DNA from: Welwitschia mirabilis
Lineage: Eukaryota; Gnetophyta; Gnetopsida; Welwitschiales
Assembly: GCA_051453625.1 (NCBI GenBank)
Contig: JBOZIK010000001.1
Span: 63,344,968-63,369,921 of the forward strand
Length of the DNA stretch: 24,954 nt
Direction: 5' to 3'
The translations under genes and the position numbers were made by a program. The notes beneath the pieces are model-generated. The model was not told the DNA's origin and did no database searches. It was given only the letters and a program-made list of their open reading frames with translations. Positions 10,353-21,600 of this stretch are shown here, in pieces. The number at the start of each line of letters is the position of its first letter. The stretch's first letter is position 1.

Positions 10353-12118
10353 TTTCAAACCTCACCAATACCAATTACTTTCTATTGACCTTAGCATTAC
10401 CCAAACTCAATTTTTTATTTATTCTCAACTAGGTGATTTGCCCTCTCACCAAGCTTAATTTAAATCTAAATGCTGATCAATGCAATATACAAGGGGCTTC
10501 TTCATGCTTCAATTTATTCTTCCTATCGCTTAATAAATGTGTAAATAATAAATGGAAATTGTGGATTTTACATTAACCTTTTGGATACTCTAGAGCTATT
10601 CCAAAAATAATAAACTACTAGGATTATTAAGGTATGAGGATTATCATTACTGTAATCTTTATAATTATTGGAATTAGTAATTTGATATATATTTAAGAAG
10701 CTTTGAAAAAAAATCATAATATTATTATATATATTTATCTATAATTAATTCCTAAATTAGTTTGGTTTACAAATAATAGCGATATCATATGTTTGTATCC
10801 TCAATTTTTTCCTAGTTTTTCATCACATAGAAAGATATCTTATAAATAGTTAAGAAGATGTAACCTTATTATAAACATACATAAATAAGTTTAAGAATAA
10901 TACCTAACCAATATAATAGAAGGTTACAACTCCCATTAATGGCATTATAACTTGATATCTAAACCATCTTTCAAATGTGAGTTAGTTTTACTTAAGGTTC
11001 TAAACTATACAAAGATGGTTTGACTCAACTCCATAGGCTTATACTTCCCCTTGATATGAACCTGCTATAGGTGATAGGTAATATGTGAAGTGGATGCATG
11101 CTTACAAATAATCCTTACTTCCTTAAAACATCTCTAGATGATGTAACATGATCCATTAATTTCAAGAGCTCAAGATATTATGTTGGAGTAGGTTCATACA
11201 TGGGTGAGAGAGGAGAGTAATGATCAAATCCACTTCTAGAAGGGTATTATTAAAAAAAATACAATGCAACCCACCTTGATGATGAAATCCAAGTATGGGG
11301 ATGAACATTATTAAAATTATCTTGGTTTAGTTCTACACAATGAATACACTACATAAATGCATGTATACAATTTTAACTAATATGGACATTTAATGGATTA
11401 TTTACCTAGTTATAATAATTTTAATCATCATTAAGTTCATTTTATAGAAATGATAACAAAAGAAAAACTAAGTATACTAGAACATCTTTATTTTAAGATT
11501 ATAGTAACAAAAATATAAATAAAAAAAATATTCTTTTCTTTACTTTTTTCAATAATAATAATAAAATTCAAAATGTATCAAATCAAATCTTAATAATGTA
11601 CTTAAAGAAGTAATTCATACCTAGAGCTATGTCAATCCTAAAAGCATTCTTCTATGCTCATATGATAATCTCCATTTTGTAAGAAAGATAAACAAAAGAA
11701 GTATAGTTTATGAATGGTTGTTAAGATATAACTCTTTACGTAATACTTATATGGCTATATTATAAGTCAAGAAAATAAGTGATAAATTAAATACTATTTA
11801 TGTTCCTTACACTACTAAGGTAAAAACTCTTACAGGTATGCACATTCAAAGTAAGATAAATAAAAAAAGTAAAAGAGGTATTTCTCTTAACAAAATATTA
11901 TTTCTAAGTAATGTGATGTAAATTTACTGATAGAAACGATCTTGTATACTTAAGTTTCTTATAAAATTTTATGTAATAACCTTTTTGTAATTTAAAACAT
12001 TAATTATAATGTTTTTAAGCTCTAAGGAGATATCAAAACCAAAAATTTAATAATAAATAATTATTACAAAATAAATTAAAGTAATTTTTCATAAACTTCA
12101 TTCATAATAGAATCCTTA
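10353..12118. other. Unassigned A+T-rich stretch up to the 5' LTR
   Basis: Composition returns to A+T-rich after the island; the change is gradual over about 10350-10500. No domain, tandem repeat or RNA gene was recognised. It should contain the leader and primer-binding site of the gypsy element next to the LTR, but no convincing match to a tRNA 3' end was found. The exact LTR edge is uncertain because the other LTR copy is cut by the window start. Confidence 0.5.
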
Positions 12119-14087
12119 TAAACTAATTATGCTATCTTAGAATTCTGAAAATATTATTTCTAAGGTTATGATTTAAGATTAAAAACCATCAAATTTTCAA
12201 AAATTACGATCTTACTACATGACACTAAAATGATTATAACTTTTAGAATACTTTGCTTTTTTAAACAATTCAAGACGTTTTAAAAATCTTATTTAATTCA
12301 TTACAATATAAAATACTCGAGTTTATAGATATCTTTATAGTTGGTTATAGAAATGTAAATTAATTACTTATTATTTCTTACATTTATTACCTAACATAAT
12401 TTAATAAATAAATTTGTTAAAAATTATTATACATCAAAAAAATTTACTATTTTCATGTTTTCACAATCATGACACAATCATAGACATACAAAAAATTTTT
12501 CACTAATTTGTACTTACTAATTAATAAGCTATGGTATTTTTAACCTATGCCTCTATTCTGGAAATATAACTTTCTCTAAAGAAAATATAGTAGAGGGTTA
12601 ACAAGTAATTATACAGTAATTTAAATCATTAAACTAATGAATATACTAGAAAAACTAATTATCTATAGCATAGATTTATTAATGATATTAATACAAATTA
12701 ACTTAGGAAGGAAAATCAAATAAATTCATAAAAGCATTTAGATGAGCCTTAGGACTACCATTAAGGAGTAGTAACCTAAAAGAGATTTTTGAGGATCAGA
12801 CTTCACCCCTAGTAAGAGTGACTAAATGCATAATAAATAAAAAATCTATTGTTATGTATATTAATACAAAATAAATTTGGGTACCTGAGTATATAGTAAA
12901 TTCCTGAAGTGGTTACTTAGCCATAATTATCCATTATTAACATTAATCATTAAGCATAAGAAATCCCTTATACCTTTCCACATCTTGATGAGAGCCAATG
13001 AAAGGGAATAATATAATTTAATAGCATATGATAAATAGTATTCTAATGCAATATGACATCATCCTACTAAAATATTAAAAGAGACCACATGGATAACATG
13101 AGCAGAGAGCATATTTGAAAAGATTAGTAAGTCCTTGATAATTAAAGATTGATAAAGGTCTAAGCTATAAAATTCTTAGCTCTAAGATATCAGATCCAAG
13201 ATCCACAAATAAGAGAATAAAATAAAAATAGGAAGAATAAGAAAATGCACTTACATGAAAAAATAAAATGTATCTTCTTTTTTTACAAGAAAGAAAAAGA
13301 TCTCTATATATTATAAACAAAAGGCACATATCTTAAAATCATAAATTCAAATAATTTATCATTAAGAAGTGGGATGAGTAATGAATTACATTGGAGTACG
13401 AAAAGAAAAATCATATTTATGATTCATGCATCTAATTAGGATGAGTAATTTTTTGATTTAGTTAGCAAGGCTAATTACATGTATCATTTCCTCATGCTAC
13501 CTTCTTCTTAATCCTTCATAAACTCATAAGTAATTTTAATTTATCCAAAACATGCATCAAAAGAATAAATTCACAAATATTAAGATTTTCATATGGCATA
13601 ATGAGATAAATTTCTTAATTCCAATGAATAAAGTAATAAATGATGAATCAAGTACCCTTACATATCTCAAAAAGATAAAAGTCATGATAGAATAAACCTA
13701 CTCATTTATCATTCTTAGTTTTAGGTAAGAGGGCATGTACCTATTCAAATGCTCATTTATTTCATAATGCATAGAATCTATAAATCACACAACACAAGAA
13801 TGAAGATGTATATTTATAATATATTACACTTATCACATTTATCAAGAATTTAAAGGACTCAGTAGATGTAAAATATATTATTATGTCCTCTTGAAATTTT
13901 CAATTTATTATTTTTAAATGTGATTTTAATTCCTTAAATAATGGGGTTATCTAACTAAGATTAATTAAAATTACCATCTTATTTTAATAAGGCCTCTAAA
14001 AAAGAGTAGTTCATCATCTTTTTAAAAGATTAATATGCTTAATATCTGAGTAATTAAGGTTTAAAAAATATGGGATATGATAATTAA
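12119..14087 (-). repeat. 5' LTR of the Ty3/gypsy element
   Basis: A direct repeat of 1-2019, co-linear over its whole length with small indels; the offset falls from 12117 at the left to about 12068 at the right, so this copy is about 50 bases shorter. Matching blocks include CTAAGGTTATGATTTAA near the left, CCTACTAAAATATTAAAAGA in the middle (about 13062 versus 928) and TTAATATGCTTAATATCT near the right. It may extend further left than 12119. Divergence of roughly 13% in the one segment counted, all transitions, shows an old insertion. Confidence 0.9.
13303..13317 (-). promoter_or_regulatory. Putative TATA box of the gypsy 5' LTR
   Basis: The minus strand reads TTTATAATATATAGAG, at the place equivalent to 1164-1182 in the other LTR. 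Transcription of the element would have started a few tens of bases to the left and run toward gag. Support comes from position and conservation between LTRs only. Confidence 0.4.
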
Positions 14088-14519
14088 TCATGATTATTTC
14101 ATATTTCATCCAAATAAGGTAAGATACAAGATAATTGATTAGATTTAAAGGATGAGTAGCAGGTGTAAATGTTATGAAGAAAAATTAAGAAGTAAATGTT
14201 TATATTAATGACTATTGCATCAAATACCTCAATACTATCATCAAACAAAGAAATTAACATGATCATGTTAAAGATAATTATGATGATAAATAGGTATTTG
14301 TACTTCATTCTTAAAGAATATCTCTAAATTATAGTCTAAACCTCTAAAATGTGAAGCTTGAATCATTAGTTAATCACCTAAGAAAATTTAGACTTTCTTA
14401 TAAAAATATTTGTGTTTTAATTATTTTAAAATCTCTTGAACTTAATTAGTATGATAGCATATTTATTAACAACTTATCAAATTAACTTGGATATATTTTC
14501 TTTAGGAAAAAATTGCAAT

Positions 14520-14970
14520 CTTTCATAGTTTTTAAATAATGGAAAACAAATGGTTGAATCAATATCTAGTTATAGAATTAGTACTATTTAAAGGGATATA
14601 CATGTAAACACACTTTAAATAAATTTTAAGAATTTCTATAAGATGATATAATTTATTATTAATTGATGATACTTGATACTCCATAGGAAAATGGTATTAT
14701 TAAATGAGTTAATCACACATTGATGGATTTTACAAGAGATTTATTGTTAACAAGAAATGTTTTAAAATAACTTTAAAAAAATAATGCATGTAATCACAAC
14801 ATACTTAAATAAGGTAATCAATTCAAGAAATATTAAACCACTAAATTTTAACAATTTGTATGAAATATCCTTAGGTGTAGATCTTTTAAAATTTTTTATT
14901 ATACTTTTTTTCTGGTTCTCCCTAAGCATCATATAAAGCTTAGATATCATGAAATTATATGAATTTTTAT
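14520..14970 (+). pseudogene. Ty1/copia integrase core fragment
   Basis: The plus frames read ENGIIK, then VNHTLMDFTRDLLLTRNV, then MHVITTYLNKVINSRNIKPL. In copia integrases the catalytic Glu lies in a QQNGVAER-type motif followed by NRTLMEMAR. Here the Glu is Lys (AAA) and the next codon is TGA where Arg is usual, both single deamination-type changes. Upstream, the DNGGEYTS-type motif with the second catalytic Asp should lie near 14580-14610, but it is too decayed to place with certainty. The N-terminal HHCC finger was not found. Function lost. Confidence 0.82.
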
Positions 14971-15549
14971 TTAATATCTATAATATAAAAAGGTTATAAA
15001 TGTTTTATTTATTCTATTAAAAAAATAACTTTAGATGACTAAATGAAGAGTTAAGTCTTAAATCCAAAATGACCAATATTTTAACGTTGAGAATCCAAAA
15101 TTTTAAAAGGAGATATAAAAATTACTTTACATTCCTAAATCTTATAATGATAAATATGATAAGACTTCCATATCTCTTTTTTTAAAATAATGATGAAATA
15201 AGTTCTAATTCACTTTTATTATCTTCTGTACATATGCATTCTATCCATTAAATCTATTCAAAAAATTAATATCAATCTCATCTATAAAGCTATAGATTCC
15301 TCTATAACTAATCATCATGATATTTATGAAGCTTAGTAGGTCTATACTAGGTTAAATCCTAAGATAATTAATAGTAATTAAATTTTGTGAAGCTATAACT
15401 TTTAGAATTGAATCTTGTTATAAATGAAGAGACTCTTACATACTTTGAATATTTTCAACATACTAGATAAATATTGGTAGTATAAGATGATTATGAATAT
15501 TGTATGAAAGAAAAAAAGAAAAATAAAACTTATTAATATTTCTTTTAGA

Positions 15550-16330
15550 AATAACTCTATTTCAAACCAATGGATGTTCAAAAATGAATTCAAGTAAAAT
15601 ATGATCCTTAGTAAATAGGATACATAACTTATTTCTAAAGGATTCAAAAAAGAAAAAGGAATACAAGATAGTACATTCTTTGCATTAATAGGAAAATGAC
15701 CCATAATTAAAATTTTAGTTATTTACAAGATTAAAAAGTGCATTAGTTAAATGCAAAATTAGTGTTTCTAAATGGTGATTTAAGAACAATTTTATATGAC
15801 ATGGCCTAGGTCTTTAAGGTATATGGACAAAAGCATAAAACATGTAGACTAAAAAGCTCTTTATAATTTGAAACAAGCACCACATCGCTAGTATGACAAG
15901 TTATAAAATACTTTACAATAGATTAACTTTTAAAAATGTAAATATAAGTATGCTTATGCCTCTTTATTTATCAAGAACAATAAAGATAATGTTACATGTA
16001 TTATTGTGTTTATAGATGTAATTTTGATGATATATAATAGCAAAAATGTAATTGAAACTATAAAGGAATATCTTACTAAACCATTTAGAATTTATTACTT
16101 TAATTTGATGAAATATTACTTAGGAATTAAAGTTTTTTAAGAAGATGATAAGATATTTCTCACATAACAAAGTACATATATGACACAATAGAAAATTGTA
16201 GGAAAACTTCTAAAATAATGGAGGTGACTAAGGATTTATCTCCTAATCTGATAAAAATCCATATTAATAAGACACTTATTAGAAGTATTTTATATATAGT
16301 AAATAATTATCTGTACATGGATTTTGTTAC
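15550..16330 (+). pseudogene. Ty1/copia reverse transcriptase
   Basis: The plus-strand frames show, in order, NQWMFKNEFK (the WVFK-type entry), LISKGFKKEKGIQD (the AKGY-type box), KALYNLKQAPH (the diagnostic ALYGLKQAPRxWY box), YAYASLFIKNNKDNVTCIIV, then FIDVILM, and TIKEYLTKPFRIYYFNLMKY. The catalytic pair normally reads YVDD. Here only one Asp remains (GAT at 16015-16017, then GTA), as if one codon of a GATGAT pair was lost in frame. Stops occur throughout, e.g. in place of Trp near KQAPH. A minus-strand open frame at 15402-15704 overlaps this gene and is only its shadow. Confidence 0.92.
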
Positions 16331-16379
16331 AAGTGTTTTATCAACATTAGTATAAAAACCATATTAAGATCATTAGAAT

Positions 16380-16925
16380 TCAATTAAAAGAGTGTTAAAA
16401 TAACTAAAACACATAATACATTATGGTCTACTATATGATAAAAGGAAAAATTTCAAAATTTATGCAAATTTATAATATAAGAGATGTTGACACTAACAGA
16501 TCGATGATAGGGTGCATGACCTTTATCAATATTTTAGAGATTAAAGTGGTAGAGATAGATAGTTGATTTTTCATAGAAGAAGAGTATGTACTAGCATTAA
16601 AAATGTGCGAAAATAATTATTTCCCTACATGATTTACTTAATACAATTAGCTTCACTCAAAAAGAGCTAATAGAACTAGATGGGGATAATTAACCTACAA
16701 TCCACATAGTGAAGAATCCAATATTTTGTGATCATAAAAAGAACATTTATATGAAATATTAAAAAATCATAGATGTTTTTATTGTCATGAAGCCATCAAC
16801 ATAGCATACGTTTCTATAGTATAAAAAGCATTTACATTCTCATAGATCCACTAAATAAAATAAGACACAATTTCTTCAAAAATCATGTTGCCCTTTAGCC
16901 TAATATTCATACTCTAATGAGTAAA
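16380..16925 (+). pseudogene. Ty1/copia RNase H and pol C-terminus
   Basis: The plus frame reads IRDVDTNRSMIGCMTFINI, matching the copia GDVDxRKSTxGYVF box of RNase H, then EEEYVLAL where the family has an STEAEYMAL box with the catalytic Glu. It then reads VKNPIFCDHKKNIYMKY, the NPVFHxRTKHIEVxYHF-type segment, and ends near IDPLNKIRHNFFKNHVAL, equivalent to the ADxLTKPL tail at the pol C-terminus. Stops and frameshifts separate these. The order and spacing agree with the reverse transcriptase upstream, so this is the same polyprotein. Confidence 0.9.
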
Positions 16926-18309
16926 ACTTTAATTCTTGAAATTCTAATGTATGATACAAAAACCTCCTTGTAAGATGAATATGTATTAGTAATTTCTTTT
17001 TGTTTATTACCTATGAAAATCACATTTTTTGTGTAAGAATGAAAGGGTTTTTACTACTTTAAAAGGAATAAAATATGTGAACATAGGTTTGCTAGAATGA
17101 ATTTAACCGAATAGTATACAAAAACTAGAATAATTTTAGCAAATTTTTCATTTGAAAGCTTGACTATGTAGTAATCAAAAACTACCTAAGACACATTTGG
17201 ATTTCTACATCTATGCCTATTAGTATTTCTCTAATGTTTTTAATAGGATTACATCCATGATTTTGAGGAGAAACTACTAGTTAAAATATTTATAAGTCAC
17301 CTAGAAATTAGTGTAGGATATCATTCTTATTATAGGATGTAGCTTTTAGAATTACATTTACATTGGGTTTTTCTTCATGTTCTTATATTTACAATAAAAA
17401 ATATTTTAAATATTCTGATATTAAGAGATGAAATGAAGGAATTTTAAATCTTCTTGTTAATAAAAGTTGTCTTCTTTTCTTTTTACATTTTTCTTTAATA
17501 CATACTATAGGTGAGGATTTTGAACTCAAATGAAAAGAGTGAACGAGTTTTGATCAAATAAAAATTCATAATAAAAAATAAATAAAAAGAATGATGAAGA
17601 CCTTATTTATTTAACATGATTTTTCAACATGGGTATGATAGTTCCCTTCATATATTTTAATCTCTTTTACTTATAAAAATATTAGTTTTAGAGCACCACC
17701 AATCTTACACAAAAATGAGATGCTCCTTACAAGGCAACACTCTCTTTTCCTAAGGGATTATAATAGATCAAAGATACAATAGTACTTTTAGGCATTAAAT
17801 TAAAATATAAGAATCACATCTATACAATGTTTTCCATATACTTTGAAATCCACAAGTAAAGAATTCTTACAAAGAAGATGATTGAAATCTTATGGACTAG
17901 AGTGAATCGATTCAACAATCTAATAGTCCTACAATGACATACCAATAGAAATGCAAAAAGAGAACAACAAGCTTAAAATGATTTTACAAAATGGATGATT
18001 GGATTCCCTTGATGTAATCACTCAAAAAGATCTAAGATCAGAGTTTTATAGTAGTGGGTTTATCAAATAGCATGCAATATCTTTAAGAAAGAAATATTTT
18101 CATTAAGAAATAAAGATTTCTTCTTATTTAATATCAATCATTCATTTAAGTAATCCTTTCCTCTTTACTTGTTTTTCCTTTTATACTTGAGAGGTTTTCT
18201 TGGCCTTTACTTTAATGAGATGACCATTTGAAATAGTTTAAATGTAGTACAACTATTATAAATAACTAATATCTAGTTGCTTAATGGTTATTTAAGTTTT
18301 TTAAATTTT
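16926..18309. other. A+T-rich stretch, no gene seen
   Basis: No reading frame, domain or RNA gene recognised. The 3' LTR of the copia element is expected to begin soon after 16925, but I could not identify a polypurine tract or an LTR start, and the matching 5' LTR is not in the window to compare. Confidence 0.5.
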
Positions 18310-18790
18310 TTCAAATAGACTTCTTTATTATAGTAGATACCTCTTGCAAGAAAACACCTTTAACCTCAAAGACATCTTTAGTCAAAATATCTAGATTCTA
18401 ATAAGATTCAAACTATTGTGTCTTTGATCCTTGGCCATCATGAATTCATCATGTAAAAATTACCTAATTTGCTAGGAAATAGATAATTCATCCTAACATA
18501 ACTAACCTCTTTTAGGGTTTTTAATTTAGTATAGACATCTTAAATGTAGTAGATGTTTTTCATTAGTTGTTGTAGTATAGACATCTTCTATAAAATAGAT
18601 GTCTTTCACCTAGCTTAGCTTCATGGTTCAGCTAGATATATTTCTCTAGATAGATGTCTTTTACCTTCCTCAACTTCATGATTAAGCCTAAACATCTTTA
18701 TTTGAATAGATATCTTTCATCTTTGTTAACTTCAATTTTACCTTAAACATGTCTATTATTAAATATATTTTTCTAATAGATGTCTTCAAC
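18310..18790. repeat. Array of paired AGACATCT / AGATGTCT motifs, 18-bp spacing
   Basis: Variants of an 8-mer recur in pairs whose starts are exactly 18 bases apart: 18317/18335, 18533/18551, 18579/18597, 18634/18652 and 18690/18708. A further AGATGTCT is at 18778 and an isolated AGACATCT at 18370. From 18533 the pairs repeat about every 46-56 bases within a loose tandem unit that also contains CTTCATG- and CTTTCACC-like words. AGACATCT and AGATGTCT are reverse complements, so each pair can form a short hairpin. Both forms are one transition away from the palindrome AGACGTCT. Its role is unknown; such arrays occur near ends of some plant DNA transposons, but no terminal repeats were found here. 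Confidence 0.75.
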
Positions 18791-18799
18791 CCTATAGAT

Positions 18800-19834
18800 A
18801 TTTTGGTTACTTTTGTTTGTGCTTCATGAATTTTGAGTTGAAGATTCTATTATCTTGAGATTTTTGTGTATACTTATTATATTTCTTTGGCCTTGAGTTT
18901 TAACTAGTTTGATCCATTATTTACAATTAAAGTTCTCTCTAATATCCTATTTACACAATAGACATTATATTTGATAAGTAAGATTATGAAAACTAGGCTT
19001 TTACCAATTATTTTTTCCCTTTTATTGATGTTCAAAACGTGATAAATATTATTAGTGCAATCATTTTTTATTTTACTTGAGATAGAATAAATCCAAAATA
19101 AATCATAATGTATTACATGAGGCATTTAAAAATTACAAAAAATAAGACTTTTTGAAAATACAATTAATGTTTATTTCAAGATATTAAATAAAATTAATGT
19201 TAATATATTTCATTATTGGAAACAATATAAAGAAATATAGCATAATTTACCCCTAAATATAAAATAAAAGTTTAAAAATAACCAAAAAAAATTATTAAGA
19301 TATATGTGTCAAAACATGTAAATAAACATCAAGTATGATGTTACTTACAAAAAGTCCAATCACCCATCTCAAATCTACATCCTCTAAAATCATACAGAAT
19401 GTCTAGTCTAATTTGCAATTTTCTCCCTCTTTTTGAATAATATAAAAGCAAATAGTTGCTAAGAGCTAAATCATTAATGTAATAATTTCCTTTTGCCTCA
19501 TCATCACCATCATCATTATGATCTCTAAGAGTGGAAGTATAGATGGTATAGAATGAAGATGATATATGTGAAGGCATGTGCTATTTCTATGATAGCCACT
19601 ATGATGTTTTCACATGTTCTTGAGAGGCCTATCTCTACATATAAGTACACATTTCAAGATTAATGGATGTACCAAAACATTTGATGATAATAATCTCAAC
19701 AAAACCAAATATAGAGGATGGAGTTATGTTAAGTGGTAGTGCATGAATGGGAAGTGTAAGTGATAATGACAATGATAAAGATGAGGTAATAATGGTATGC
19801 AAGGTAATGATGGTATGAAAGATGATAAATTTAT
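18800..19834. other. A+T-rich stretch without supported gene
   Basis: Open frames exist on the minus strand at 18904-19125 (73 codons) and 19341-19577 (78 codons). The second includes DHNDDGDDEAKG and YYSKRGRKLQIRL and could be a remnant exon or transposon piece, but I recognise no family and chance frames of this size are expected. The plus strand at 19740-19830 is rich in GAT/ATG words, a simple-sequence tendency. Confidence 0.4.
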
Positions 19835-20161
19835 TTATTGGAAATGAGAAATAGGAAGCTTATAATGAGGCTCATGAAAAATAAGAGTCTTATCATCTAA
19901 GATTTTCAAGTCTACCTACTAAATTCCTTGAGCTTGTGATGGAGTTTAATACTTTTCCTAAATGTGTGAATCCTTCTTTACTAACTCTAAAGTATTTAAA
20001 TCCTCTACTATACCTAAGTTATAACTTGTAGTATAAGGTGCTTTTATTTCTTCTACCTTATACTCCTCCTCTGAATCTAATTATGTGGAAGTATTTATGT
20101 ATTTCCAACTACCTTTAGGTACCTCCCTCTTGCTGGCTACATACTCTACTTCTTCAATCTT
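19835..20161 (-). pseudogene. Decayed minus-strand reading frame, unknown family
   Basis: One minus-strand frame reads as sensible hydrophilic protein over about 109 codons, broken by only five stops. It starts KIEEVEYVASKREVPKGSWK, continues YKVEEIKAPYTTSYNLGIVE and ELVKKDSH, and ends near DDKTLIFHEPHYKLPISHFQ. Four of the stops are TAG and one TAA, and all would be Gln codons after a single C-to-T change, the same decay seen in the gag-pol pseudogenes. I do not recognise the protein. Being in repeat-rich DNA, it may be part of a transposon ORF. A frame shift separates it from the minus open frame at 19341-19577, so the two need not be related. Confidence 0.5.
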
Positions 20162-21196
20162 AATAAATTAATACTAATCTTGCCTACCATTTTTGCAAAT
20201 TTTCTTAAATCCTTTTCAATGGATGAGAAATTGTAAGTAGCTATAGAATGATATACCTAAAATTGTGCCTTAAAAGTTGTTTTAATTATGCCTTTTCTTA
20301 TATAAACTGGTGCATACTACTTGTTACTAAACTCTAAAAGTAACGTCTTTAATCAAATAAGAAAAGCTATGAAACTATGATACTAGGATTAATAAGAATA
20401 TGGCTAATCAAATACAAATAAACGAAAGTATAACCCTTATAATATAGTATAGTGATATTCATACATAGTATAAAAGTAAGATTAATTCTAACCCCTTTAA
20501 GTAGATAGTATACTACGAATGTTTACATGGGATTACAATAATTATAGATATCCCATTATACTAGAACATTATAAAATTAAATTAAGCTCAAAATAGAGGT
20601 ATCAAAAACCATTTATTTTTCATTCAACATTTTCATAAAAATTCATTTTTCATTCCACAAAATAATATTGCTTAGAATATGTCTTAAATCCTTAACACAT
20701 CAACATGTGAAGATATCTTTGAAAGAATACATGTATAATTATGGAAGCTCGAAATCATCAATACTAAGTAGAGAATTAATAAAACTATAATTAAGAAAAA
20801 GAGAGATACCTTATGCTAATATCTGAAATGTGCTAGTGGAGTTATCTATCTTATGGATATTAGCCTAAACTCATGGACTACTAGGTCGAGAATGCTATGT
20901 TCTAGTCAAACTATCATGTCCTAATCATGATGATAGAACTATGTAAGTAACTAATCTTTCCTGTGTTTTTAAAATCTAATTTTCTTCTCTATAATGACAT
21001 ATTTACTAGCTCAAGTTTTAAACTATTTAATTGCTAATTCATAGTAAAACTATGGTTTATATAAAGTTCTATATGATTTATAAGAATGTTTGTTTCCTTT
21101 TAAAGCTCCATAGGGATTCATCCTTACTATTTTTAGGAAAAAATATCTTAAAAAACTAACTCTGATGAAAAATATTTAAAAGAATTAAAAAAGAAG
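20162..21196. other. A+T-rich stretch, nothing recognised
   Basis: No open frame longer than chance, no tandem repeat and no RNA gene were seen on either strand. Confidence 0.5.
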
Positions 21197-21320
21197 CACT
21201 ATAAAAAAAAGGCACTTAATTTAATTTTAGTCTAGACTTCTTTTAGACTAAAGACATTTATGGTAAGAGATCTAAGAAAATTGAGACTTCTCAACACTAT
21301 GATGGTGACATCTACTAAGT
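21197..21320 (+). repeat. Possible CACTA-type transposon terminus (weak)
   Basis: The sequence starts CACTATAAAAAAAAGGCAC, similar to the CACTACAAGAAAA-type ends of plant CACTA (En/Spm) elements with one C-to-T change. Directly inside are AGACTTCT at 21234 and AGACATTT at 21252, again 18 bases apart as in the 18310-18790 array, with AGACTTCT again at 21284. Subterminal motif arrays are typical of CACTA ends. No matching opposite end or 3-bp target duplication was found, so this is only a candidate. Confidence 0.25.
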
Positions 21321-21600
21321 AATGGTTAGTAACTCCTTTCCTATTTAAAAGGCCTAAAGTCCTAGTTTTAACATCTTTTTAATTTTGTATTTGCTATGTT
21401 AAAGAAGTGTACCACATGAAAGAAATTTATAACAATAAAAATAGATGTCTATAAAACTGTAATATCCATCTTTTTCATCCCTGACTCTGAGTGTTACTCA
21501 ATTAACAAATGTGACATCCTCAAAATGTACTATCAAGGCTATGCATTACTTTTAAAAAAAAAGTATGTTTAAAAATTTATGCTTTAATAATTTATGCTTT

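Larger units (their letters stand above)
1..14087 (-). mobile_element. Decayed Ty3/gypsy LTR retrotransposon (chromovirus, Del/Tekay-like), 3' end cut by window
   Basis: Two long direct repeats (1-2019 and about 12119-14087) flank a minus-strand gag-pol pseudogene in the order gag, protease, reverse transcriptase, RNase H, integrase. That order is diagnostic of Ty3/gypsy. LTRs of about 2 kb and the integrase C-terminal sequence, ending in a decayed chromodomain-like tail, suggest the Del/Tekay chromovirus lineage; this is inference without a tree. All frames are broken by stops and frameshifts, so the element is dead. The 5.1 kb between gag and the 5' LTR is far longer than a usual leader in this lineage and probably holds nested insertions. 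The primer-binding site could not be found. Ends are approximate because the terminal TG/CA are themselves mutated. Confidence 0.9.
14088..16925 (+). mobile_element. 5'-truncated Ty1/copia retrotransposon, pol remnant
   Basis: A plus-strand pol pseudogene with integrase before reverse transcriptase and RNase H, the order that defines Ty1/copia. Gag, protease and the integrase zinc finger are not seen; the remnant starts right after the gypsy LTR edge. The simplest reading is that the gypsy element inserted into this copia element and the missing 5' part lies left of the window. A 3' LTR was not recognised after 16925. Frames are broken throughout. Confidence 0.82.

Noticed and set aside
12017-12045. 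Possible tRNA-iMet primer site complement (GCTCTAAGGAGATATCA) for the gypsy element
   Set aside because: It needs an insertion to resemble GCTCTGATACCA and is about 80 bases from the best visible LTR edge.
14099-14308. 69-codon minus-strand frame, Ile-rich and hydrophobic
   Set aside because: A+T-rich chance frame with no motif, between the gypsy LTR edge and the copia integrase.
14762-14950. 62-codon minus-strand frame
   Set aside because: Antisense to the recognisable copia integrase.
15402-15704. 100-codon minus-strand open frame
   Set aside because: It lies antisense to the copia reverse transcriptase N-terminal part and is its shadow.
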